From NCBI RefSeq assembly GCF_900105355.1, contig NZ_FNSC01000001.1, positions 1,550,001-1,614,000 on the forward strand: a DNA stretch of 64,000 bases, in the 5' to 3' direction. Of the stretch, positions 57,253-64,000 are shown one piece after another. The notes beneath the pieces are model-generated. The model saw only the letters and a program-made list of their open reading frames with translations, made no database searches and was not told where the DNA came from. How positions within the stretch are numbered: position 1 is the first letter of the stretch; every line of letters starts with the position of its first letter. A program made the position numbers and the translations under genes. The stretch comes from Pseudomonas anguilliseptica. Lineage in GTDB: Bacteria > Pseudomonadota > Gammaproteobacteria > Pseudomonadales > Pseudomonadaceae.

Positions 57253-58213
57253 CAGTCAGCGCCTCCAGGGCGCACAGGCTTTGGCACAGGCTGAAACCAG
57301 CCTGCAGGGCGTGTTCGGGGCGATCGCTCAGTTGGCCGAGCACCCGTGTACGGTAGGACAGCTCCGCCGGGCTTTGCGCAGGCCACTGGCGGTCGAAGTC
57401 GGCGAGAAAAGCTGTGTGGTCGTAGCTCAGCGGCAAGGCCTCGATAAACAGGCCATCGCGCTGGCAGCGGTACAACGCTGCCGGGTGCGGCGTGCTGGCG
57501 ATGCGGCTGAGCAGGCCATAGCGGCCACCGGCAAAGTTCGGCAGCCCGGCTGCGCCATTGTTGATCAGCGTGCCGTGCTCAAGGTTCAACGCCACCGCCG
57601 AGCAGGTGTGGCTGGTGGCCAAAACTTGGACGTTGTGCGCGGCAAGCCAGCTATCCAGTTGCTGCTGGCGCGCCGAGTCGCTGAGTGATTCCCGCGAGCA
57701 ACTCCAGCCGGCCAGGGACTGCTCGTCGCCATGGCTGATCGCCACGCGCTGTCCGGCCACACTGACCAGTGCCGTGCTCGGACGCGACGCCAGGTGTTCG
57801 GCCATGCCCGGCAAGCCCTGCACGGTGCCGTTCAGTTCCCGCTGGATGGCGTTGGAGCGTTCGACCACCGGCTCATCCACGCTCATCGGGTAGGCGCAAC
57901 CACAGCCTGCGCCACCGTCATCGGCTCGGCCCAGCTCGGTTTCGACATTGCCGCGCAGGGCCAGATGGGCGCTGAGGCCCTGCTCGATCTGCTGGAAAAT
58001 CTCGGGGTCGGGGTCAAACCAGTGGGCGTCGCCGTTAAACACCACCCGTGCCAGTGGCTCGGCGGCCAAGCGCCGTTGCAGCGCCGCCAGAGCCTGGCGA
58101 TTGCCATACAGGCCGCCAACCACATAGAGCACGTCGCAGTCGAACAGCGGCTCGCCGCAAAAGGCATTCGCAGTCAGGCGGTAGTCCAGCGGACAGTCGC
58201 GACCGGCGCGCAT
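57245..58213 (-). CDS. Metallophosphoesterase family protein
   Basis: A 322-residue protein with calcineurin-type motifs: VVFNGDAHWFD (GD motif, ~58), LRGNVE (GN[HV]E-like, ~88), ISHGDEQS (~160) and ATSHTCSA (GHT-like, ~200). The first motif, normally DxH, reads DVLYVVGG, so metal site 1 is atypical. It also has a Cys/Gly-rich GGAGCGCAYP stretch. The gene overlaps the next gene by 8 bases. It is probably a phosphatase or nuclease serving this cluster's pathway; the substrate is unknown. Confidence 0.8.
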   Translation of the reverse strand: MRAGRDCPLDYRLTANAFCGEPLFDCDVLYVVGGLYGNRQALAALQRRLAAEPLARVVFNGDAHWFDPDPEIFQQIEQGLSAHLALRGNVETELGRADDGGAGCGCAYPMSVDEPVVERSNAIQRELNGTVQGLPGMAEHLASRPSTALVSVAGQRVAISHGDEQSLAGWSCSRESLSDSARQQQLDSWLAAHNVQVLATSHTCSAVALNLEHGTLINNGAAGLPNFAGGRYGLLSRIASTPHPAALYRCQRDGLFIEALPLSYDHTAFLADFDRQWPAQSPAELSYRTRVLGQLSDRPEHALQAGFSLCQSLCALEALTDE

Positions 58214-59604
58214 CAGGCTGTTCCTGCTTTGCGCTGCAGCAACCAGCCGGGCAGCAGATAGGCGAGTGCACAGAGCCCGAGGCCATACAGATTGGTGCCC
58301 AGCAGCAGCGCGTATTTGCCGTCGCCGATGGCCCAGCTCTGCGGAATCCAGCTCAGCGTCAGGGCCACGCCGAGGCCCAGTCCGGTCCAGAAACTCAGGT
58401 GAAAGCCCAGCCGGGTCGGAGTGGTCAGGCCGTGCAGGACAAATACCGGGGCCAGGCCGATCACCATGGTGCCGCTGATGGTGGTGGCCTTGAGGATGTC
58501 AGTGCCGGCGATCATCGGCAGGTTGCCGAGCAGGGCAAACACCACCATCACCGCCATGCCCACGCCGATGGCTTTTTGCCCCAGGTCGCGGCCGGCCAGT
58601 TTCGGTAGCTCGCGCCCGGCCAGTTTGGCCAGGCTGGAGAAGGTCGAATCCAGGGTCGAGCCGGCAGCGGAGACCATCACCACGGTCATGATCAATAGAG
58701 CAGCAATACCCAGGCTCTTGGCCAGGGCAGCCGGCACATTGTCCGAGGCGGCAATGCCCACCAGCTGCGCATGCACGCCGATCAGGCTAAAGGCGAGAAT
58801 AGCGATAAAGCCGAGCACACCGGCGATCACGAAGGAGCGGCGCATGGCCTTCTCTTCGCTGATAAAGCCACGGTCGGTCAGTACCGGGTCATGGAAACCG
58901 TAGCTGAAGGCTTGCAGGCCGGCGACCAGCAGCAGGTCGACGCCGGCATTCAGTGCCCAATTACTGGTACTGGCCAGCTCGCTGGGCGAATGCTGCGGCA
59001 GCACCAGACCAAGCACCCAAACCAAGGCAATCACGAAGATCGCCGCCTGCGCCGCGTCGGTGAGGATCGAGCTGCGCAAGCCGCCGCGCAGGCTGTAGGC
59101 CAGGGTCACGGCGGTAAACAACAACGCCGAGGCAATAAATTCGGAGCTGCCCGAGTCGCCGTAATAGCCGCCGACCACCGCGGTGTTGCTCCACACCTCG
59201 TTGAACAGGCGAATCAGAATCGCGGCGGAAAACGCCAGCGCAGCGCCCCGGCCGTAATGGCTGCTGAGAAAGCTCACCAGGCCGGTCGCCGCAAAGCGTC
59301 GGCGCAGGCGGTAGATAACAAAGCCGGTGAGCGGAATCGACAGCCAGTACATGGCATAGGCCAGACCGCCGACCAGGCCGTAAGTCGCCCCCAGGTTGGC
59401 GGCGTTGGTCACCGATTTGGCGAAGATCCAGCTGATAAAGATGCTCGAGGTGATCAGCCACGGGCTGGCGCTGTGGCCCTGCTTGTCCTCGCCGTTGAAA
59501 AAACCGCCGAGGGTCACGGCGCGGGGGGCCAGAGCCAGCATCAGCGCGCCGTAGACCACAAGAAAACCCCAGAAGAACAGGCCGGTCAGACTGGTCGGTT
59601 GCAT
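58213..59604 (-). CDS. Sodium:solute symporter family protein
   Basis: A 463-residue membrane protein with about 12-13 hydrophobic helices. The N-terminal WLITSSIFISWIFAKSVTNAANLGATYGLVGG and the VMVSAAGSTLDSTFSSLAKLAG segment (Na+-site Ser/Thr helix) are typical of the SSS family. It imports an unidentified organic solute with Na+. AAGGAT precedes the ATG. It lies between the radical SAM gene and the metallophosphoesterase and overlaps the latter by one base, so it probably brings in the pathway's substrate. Confidence 0.85.
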   Translation of the reverse strand: MQPTSLTGLFFWGFLVVYGALMLALAPRAVTLGGFFNGEDKQGHSASPWLITSSIFISWIFAKSVTNAANLGATYGLVGGLAYAMYWLSIPLTGFVIYRLRRRFAATGLVSFLSSHYGRGAALAFSAAILIRLFNEVWSNTAVVGGYYGDSGSSEFIASALLFTAVTLAYSLRGGLRSSILTDAAQAAIFVIALVWVLGLVLPQHSPSELASTSNWALNAGVDLLLVAGLQAFSYGFHDPVLTDRGFISEEKAMRRSFVIAGVLGFIAILAFSLIGVHAQLVGIAASDNVPAALAKSLGIAALLIMTVVMVSAAGSTLDSTFSSLAKLAGRELPKLAGRDLGQKAIGVGMAVMVVFALLGNLPMIAGTDILKATTISGTMVIGLAPVFVLHGLTTPTRLGFHLSFWTGLGLGVALTLSWIPQSWAIGDGKYALLLGTNLYGLGLCALAYLLPGWLLQRKAGTA

Positions 59605-59665
59605 GGATCGATCCTTGTTTGAGGGTTATATCGCCGCTGTAGGGTGTGCTGTGTACACCACGGGT

Positions 59666-60640
59666 TCAGTCATTGAGCGCCCCGCCGCAGCTGGAACCCT
59701 GCCCGGCGGTGCAGGCGTAGCAATGATCGCGGGTCACGATGGAGTTGCCGGCCAGCGTTGCACCGAGCAGGTCGCGCAGATGAGGCCGATCGCGGCCGAT
59801 CAGTTCAGGCAGCTGCAGCGGCAGATCGAGCATCTGGTTGAAGTCGCAGTCGTACAGGTAGCCCTGCCAGTCGACGCTGACCAGCGAGCGACACATCAGC
59901 GGTTCGAGGTTCTCCGAGCGATAGCTGTCACGCAGCAACTGCATATAGTCGTTGAACTGGCCCTTGCTGACCAGGGTGCTGCCAAAGCGCGCAATCGGCT
60001 GGTTGGTGATGGTCAGCAGGTGGTTGAAGGCGATGCCAAAGTCTTCAGCCAGGTGCTGTTTGTAATCAGCTTCGAGGCTCTGCTGGGGCGGCGGCAGGCT
60101 CGGTCCTTGCGGGTTGTACACCAGGTTGAGGATCAGCCCGCTGCCCGGCTGGCCGTAACCGAGGGCATTGAGTTGCTGCAGGCCGCGAATACTGGCATCG
60201 AACACGCCATCGCCGCGTTGTTTGTCGACGTTATCGCGCGAATAGCAGGGCAGCGAGGCGCTGACTTCGACGCCCTGCTCGGCGAGAAACGGCGCCAGGT
60301 CTTCATAACCCGGTTCGCTCAAGATGGTCAGGTTGCAGCGGTCGATTACTCGCAGGTCTTCACGGCGTGCGTGGCTGACGATCTCGCGAAAACGCGGGTG
60401 CATTTCCGGGGCGCCGCCGGTGAGGTCGAGGGTATGCACCGGGTGCGCGTCGATCACCTGGTGCAGCAGGGCCAGGCTGTCGTCGGTCATGGCCTCGGTG
60501 CGGGTCGGCCCGGCATTCACATGGCAATGCAGGCAGCGCTGGTTGCAGCGGTAGGTCAGGTTGATCTGCAGCGCTTCCAGTGGCCCCCGGCGGATGGCCG
60601 GGAAGGCCAGTTGGTCGAGCAGGGGAAGCATGGCGTGCAC
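59666..60640 (-). CDS. Radical SAM/Cys-rich protein (ArsS, rSAM_SeCys type)
   Basis: A 324-residue radical SAM enzyme from the GTG at 60640 (AAGGAG six bases upstream). The [4Fe-4S]/SAM motif CNQRCLHCHV (Cys-x3-Cys-x2-Cys) is near 30-40, with LTGGAPEMHP. The Cys-rich C-terminal tail is HCYACTAGQGSSCGG. This family includes ArsS, which builds arsenosugars by adding the adenosyl group to dimethylarsinous acid; some relatives have selenocysteine in the tail, but here all are Cys. It is the first gene of a six-gene minus-strand cluster. No ArsM methyltransferase is complete in the window, so the substrate is uncertain. Confidence 0.88.
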   Translation of the reverse strand: MHAMLPLLDQLAFPAIRRGPLEALQINLTYRCNQRCLHCHVNAGPTRTEAMTDDSLALLHQVIDAHPVHTLDLTGGAPEMHPRFREIVSHARREDLRVIDRCNLTILSEPGYEDLAPFLAEQGVEVSASLPCYSRDNVDKQRGDGVFDASIRGLQQLNALGYGQPGSGLILNLVYNPQGPSLPPPQQSLEADYKQHLAEDFGIAFNHLLTITNQPIARFGSTLVSKGQFNDYMQLLRDSYRSENLEPLMCRSLVSVDWQGYLYDCDFNQMLDLPLQLPELIGRDRPHLRDLLGATLAGNSIVTRDHCYACTAGQGSSCGGALND

Positions 60641-60920
60641 GGTTGGCTCCTTGTTGCTTGGCGACGTGGCAACGCTTTGCGTGATGCGTGTTCGTCTGTA
60701 GCCACTATAGATACTGCCTGAGCGCTTTTGTTACGGATTGGTCTTGGAGAATCGTTTCGGCGTGTGCAATCTGGACATTCTGTGACCGGCCCTGAGTGAG
60801 GCCGTCAGCGCAATCAAATTGTCAGTTCTCAGCTAGAATTCCCGGGCGTCAACTCGCCAAGCCGGCGAGCGGTGTTCACCCTGAGCCTTGGCGCACCTCG
60901 CAGTTTATTGAGGCGCTAGG

Positions 60921-63812
60921 ATGCACCGTCTGCTCAACCTTCCACTGCTGGCTGCACTGCTCTGCTTTGCCCTGGGCAGCGCCCAGGCGTCCACCGAGCT
61001 GCCATTGCTGGTGCTCAGCAGCGCGCAGCTCAAGCAGCCGGTGGAGGTTCCCGCGAGCCTGGTGTTGGAAGACCCCAGCGGCAATCTGACCGCTGCCGAG
61101 GTGCAGCAGCGCATCGCCAGCGAGGGCCGGCGGATTGATGGCGTGCCGCGCCTGGGGTATTCGGCCAGCGCCTGGTGGCTGGCGTTTCGTCTCGATGCGC
61201 CGGTGGCCGAACGCCTCGATCTGATGATCGACCGGCCCTTTCTCGACGATATCGAAGTCTGGCTGTATGACCCTGAACGGCTGATCGCGCCCTTCTACAG
61301 CGGTGACCACCGCGATTTCCTTCTGCGTGGCGCGCCATCGCCGCATTTCCAGCTCAACCTGCCGCACCTTGGCGAAGGTCCGCATACGTTGTTACTGCGG
61401 GTGCAAAGCGGCTCGGCAGTGAGTGTGCCGATGCAGTTGGTGGCGGCCGAGCAAAGCCCGCTGCTGCTGGCCGAGCACTGGATGCGCAGCGGCCTGCTGC
61501 TGGGGGCGCTGCTCAGCCTGACCCTGTTCTTTCTGGTGAAATACAGCGCCCTGCGCGAGACGCAGCTGGTGTGGTTCTGTCTGACGGTGGCCAGCGTGGC
61601 GCTGTACAACGCCAGCCTGCATGGCGTTACCAGCCTGCTGGCGCCGCAGTGGGTGTGGCTGTCGACCCAGATGGCCAATCTGGCCAACCCCGGCATGTTG
61701 ATCTTCAGCAGCCTGTTCCTCGCCAGCTCGCTGAAACTTGACCTGGGCCGTGTGCGCCAGCTGCGCAATGCGCTGTTTGCCGTGACCCTGCTGGTGTGCG
61801 GCTGGACCATGGTCAGCTATGGACACTTCCGCTCCTATCAGACGCTGAACGTGCTGATTCTGCTCAACGGGGCGTTCCAGCTGTTGCTGCTGATCCTCGG
61901 CGTGCGCCAGCGCCGGCCTTACGCCATTGGCTACCTGCTGTGCTGGAGCTCGGCCCTGCTGCTGATGTTGCTGGTGCCGCTTGGGCGCAGTGGCGTGATT
62001 CCGCTGCCGCCGGGCTTCAACTACATGCACGCCTACTTGCCGGTGCTGAGCATGTTGCTGTTTGGCGGCATTCTCGACAAACAGCTAGAGCAGATCCGCC
62101 GCGCCCTGCTGCACAGCAAGGCCCAGGCGCTGGGCAACCTGGAGCAATACCAAGCGCTGTTCAGCAGCAGCGGTGAGGGGATTTTCCGCTGTACCCGCAG
62201 CGGCGCCCTGATCGAGGCCAACCCCAGTTTTGCCGCCTTGCTCGGGCTTAATCCCGGCAGCACTGCGCTGTTCATGCAGCAGCTGCTGGGCGCCGAGCCA
62301 TGGGCCGAGCATGTAGCGCAGTTGCACAACGAGCAGCCGGCGATCAGCCAGGAGTGCCAGATCCATGGGCTCGACGGGCAGAGCCATTGGGTCTATCTGT
62401 CGCTGCATCTGCGCCCTACCCAGGACTGCATCGAAGGCATCGTGGTCGACCTCAGCGAACGCCGTGCCCTAGAAGAACGTTTGCAGTACCTAGCCGCACA
62501 TGACTCGCTGACGGGGCTGCTCAATCGCCGCGAACTCGAGCGTCTGCTGCGTGAAAGCCTCAAGGGCGAAGGTGTGCGGCGTTTCAGTCACCTGCTGAGC
62601 CTGGACCTGGATCAGTTCAAGCAGGTCAACGACCTCTGTGGTCACTCGGCGGGCGACCAGCTGTTGCGTCAGCTGTCCAGCCACCTGCGCCACCACCTGC
62701 CCCGGCATGCCGAGCTGGCACGTATTGGCGGTGATGAGTTCGCCGTGCTGCTGCGTGAGATCAACACCGACATGGCGATGGAGCACGCGGAAAGCCTGCG
62801 CCATTGCGTCGAGCAATTCGTTTTCAGCTGGCAGGGCCGGCCGTTTTGTGTGCAGGCCAGCATCGGTCTGCTGGAGCTGGGCAGCGGCGTCAGCGACTGG
62901 GAAACCGCGCTGAACTGGGCCGATAGCGCCAGCCAGCTGGCCAAGCTCCTGGGCCGTAACCGCGTGCAGCAGTTCAACCCCGCCGATGGCGTGCTGCTGG
63001 AACATCAACGCCAGCTGCAATGGATCACTCGTTTGCGCGAGGCCATCGAGCTGGGCCACTTCGAGTTGTTCTATCAGCCGGTGGTGGCGCTGCAGGGCAA
63101 CAGCGAAGGCCTGCGTTATGAAGTGCTGCTGCGCTACCACGATCCGCTCAGCGGCGAGTGGGTCAGCCCCGGGCAATTTCTCGGCGCGGCGGAGCGCTAT
63201 GGCTTTCTCGGTGCCATCGACCGCTGGGTAGTGATGCGCCTGCTGCAATGGCTAGCGGATAACCCGCGGCATGTGCAGCAACTGCAACAGGTGAATTTCA
63301 ACCTGACCGCCAGCTCGTTGCTCAACGCGCACTTCCACGAGATGCTCCATAGCGAGCTGCTGCGACACAACCTGCCGGCGCACAAGCTGTGCATCGAGGT
63401 GACCGAGATGGTCGCCCTGGGCGAGTTGGGGGTGTCATCGCAGTGGATCAAGCAGCTGCGCAGCCTGGGCCTGAAAGTGGCGCTGGACGACTTCGGCAGC
63501 GGCTTCGCCTCCTACGCCTACCTGCGCCACCTGCCGCTGGATATCGTGAAGATCGACGGCAGCTTTATCAGCGGGCTGGAGAACGACCCGATCAACCAGG
63601 CCATGGTTGGCTCGATGCAGCAGATTGCCAACCAGCTGGGCCTGAGCACCGTGGCCGAGTTTGTCGAATCCCAGGCCACCCTCGACTGTGTGCGCGGGCT
63701 GGGGCTCGACTATGCGCAGGGCTACTTCCTCGGCCACCCGCAGCCGCTGACTCAGCTGGCCGATAGCGCCCAGGATGAAGTGCAGATGCAGCTGGTTCTT
63801 GACCGCCCTTGA
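60921..63812 (+). CDS. 7TM-sensor PAS-GGDEF-EAL protein (c-di-GMP turnover)
   Basis: A 963-residue protein. It has a signal peptide (to ~residue 23), a periplasmic 7TMR-DISMED2 sensor (~28-165), seven membrane helices (~185-385), a PAS domain (~405-510), GGDEF (~520-680) and EAL (~695-950). The GGDEF motif is intact (RIGGDEFAVLL near 603), but no RxxD inhibitory site is seen. The EAL motif reads YEVLLRY (EVL), while DDFGSG and KIDG are kept. Either activity is possible, with the phosphodiesterase likely functional. The ligand of the DISMED2 domain is probably a carbohydrate-like molecule by family. It is divergent from the radical SAM cluster across a 280-base gap in which I could not define a promoter. 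Confidence 0.93.
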   Translation: MHRLLNLPLLAALLCFALGSAQASTELPLLVLSSAQLKQPVEVPASLVLEDPSGNLTAAEVQQRIASEGRRIDGVPRLGYSASAWWLAFRLDAPVAERLDLMIDRPFLDDIEVWLYDPERLIAPFYSGDHRDFLLRGAPSPHFQLNLPHLGEGPHTLLLRVQSGSAVSVPMQLVAAEQSPLLLAEHWMRSGLLLGALLSLTLFFLVKYSALRETQLVWFCLTVASVALYNASLHGVTSLLAPQWVWLSTQMANLANPGMLIFSSLFLASSLKLDLGRVRQLRNALFAVTLLVCGWTMVSYGHFRSYQTLNVLILLNGAFQLLLLILGVRQRRPYAIGYLLCWSSALLLMLLVPLGRSGVIPLPPGFNYMHAYLPVLSMLLFGGILDKQLEQIRRALLHSKAQALGNLEQYQALFSSSGEGIFRCTRSGALIEANPSFAALLGLNPGSTALFMQQLLGAEPWAEHVAQLHNEQPAISQECQIHGLDGQSHWVYLSLHLRPTQDCIEGIVVDLSERRALEERLQYLAAHDSLTGLLNRRELERLLRESLKGEGVRRFSHLLSLDLDQFKQVNDLCGHSAGDQLLRQLSSHLRHHLPRHAELARIGGDEFAVLLREINTDMAMEHAESLRHCVEQFVFSWQGRPFCVQASIGLLELGSGVSDWETALNWADSASQLAKLLGRNRVQQFNPADGVLLEHQRQLQWITRLREAIELGHFELFYQPVVALQGNSEGLRYEVLLRYHDPLSGEWVSPGQFLGAAERYGFLGAIDRWVVMRLLQWLADNPRHVQQLQQVNFNLTASSLLNAHFHEMLHSELLRHNLPAHKLCIEVTEMVALGELGVSSQWIKQLRSLGLKVALDDFGSGFASYAYLRHLPLDIVKIDGSFISGLENDPINQAMVGSMQQIANQLGLSTVAEFVESQATLDCVRGLGLDYAQGYFLGHPQPLTQLADSAQDEVQMQLVLDRP

Positions 63813-63916
63813 TAGTGCATCACTGGATGCGTTCGGCATGACTGCCGGCTGAGTAGTAGGTGCCGCAGTTAGTGGTTTTCTGCTGGCAATGGTTAGGGCG
63901 GGCTAGGCAGCGTTGT

Positions 63917-64000
63917 TCAGGCCGCTAACGTCGGGGCATCGGGCTTGCGCGCCACGATAAACACCCGCCAATCTCTGCTCTTGCTGCCATGGCGCTCGAC
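63917..64000 (-). CDS. C-terminal end of an unidentified protein (partial)
   Basis: The last 27 codons of a minus-strand gene run into the window edge, ending RDWRVFIVARKPD...A before a TGA at 63919-63917. The closing WRVFIVARKP strand is common at the end of class I SAM methyltransferases, so this may be one. That is a weak inference from a short stretch. Confidence 0.5.
   Translation of the reverse strand, partial: VERHGSKSRDWRVFIVARKPDAPTLAA

Noticed and set aside
60810..60845. TTGTCA...TAGAAT as a sigma-70 promoter for the GGDEF/EAL gene
   Set aside because: The two elements are only about ten bases apart, too close for a promoter.

Overview
The window is a chromosomal segment of a Pseudomonas-type gammaproteobacterium. 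It opens with the last codons of gyrB. From about 12.9 kb it follows the order known from the P. aeruginosa origin-proximal region (PA0005 to PA0025): lptA/plsC, gmhB, glyS, glyQ, tag, htrB-like acyltransferase, PilZ protein, TPR protein, trkA, rsmB, fmt, def, LysM protein, dprA, tsaC, qor, hemF, aroE. The DNA is GC-rich and no tRNA, rRNA or CRISPR array was seen.

Region 1 (0.24-12.7 kb) is foreign to that core order and lies between gyrB and lptA. Its first half (0.6-6.5 kb, visibly lower GC) is a small defence-like island: a PHP/ABC-type ATPase gene of the TrlF/Ppl kind with a one-base frameshift in its D-loop, a RelB/RelE toxin-antitoxin pair with a perfect inverted-repeat operator, and a TOTE-type primase-helicase. 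Terminal-like repeats follow. The second half (6.9-12.7 kb) is a minus-strand phospholipid operon resembling E. coli ynbABCD (CDP-alcohol phosphatidyltransferase, hydrolase-methyltransferase, PAP2/dual-specificity phosphatase, small membrane protein, PlsC-like acyltransferase, CdsA-like enzyme). Two of its genes are broken in this sequence.

Region 2 (12.9-30.7 kb) is core housekeeping: lipid A and phospholipid acylation, glycyl-tRNA synthetase, K+ uptake, translation initiation and maturation (fmt, def, rsmB, tsaC), DNA uptake and repair, heme and shikimate synthesis.

Region 3 (30.7-41.2 kb) is assimilatory nitrate reduction plus molybdate uptake. A fused nitrate reductase-diflavin reductase gene and nirBD are divergent. 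Each side has a good sigma-54 promoter match, an ANTAR-type hexaloop hairpin and a terminator-like hairpin, which points to NtrC control with NasT antitermination. modABC follows, behind a ModE-like operator. The nitrate reductase needs molybdenum cofactor, so the neighbourhood is coherent.

Region 4 (41.2-53.2 kb) is accessory: regulators (XRE, Crp/Fnr, MerR), an Mpo1-like protein, a PhoD-like phosphatase gene broken by an apparent 10-bp slippage deletion, an amine-type FAD oxidoreductase, an old-yellow-enzyme gene behind a MerR-type 19-bp-spacer promoter, and a chemoreceptor with a C-terminal sensor domain.

Region 5 (53.3-60.6 kb) is a six-gene minus-strand cluster: radical SAM/Cys-rich protein of the ArsS type, sodium:solute symporter, metallophosphoesterase, VTT-disulfide reductase fusion, DUF3047 protein and a SelD-associated type FAD oxidoreductase. 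A 963-residue GGDEF/EAL protein is divergent from it, and the C-terminal end of a further minus-strand gene closes the window.

The most unusual signal is a family of three intergenic repeats (about 29.0, 39.2 and 46.8 kb). Their loop and spacer sequences are conserved, while the paired stems differ from copy to copy yet remain self-complementary.
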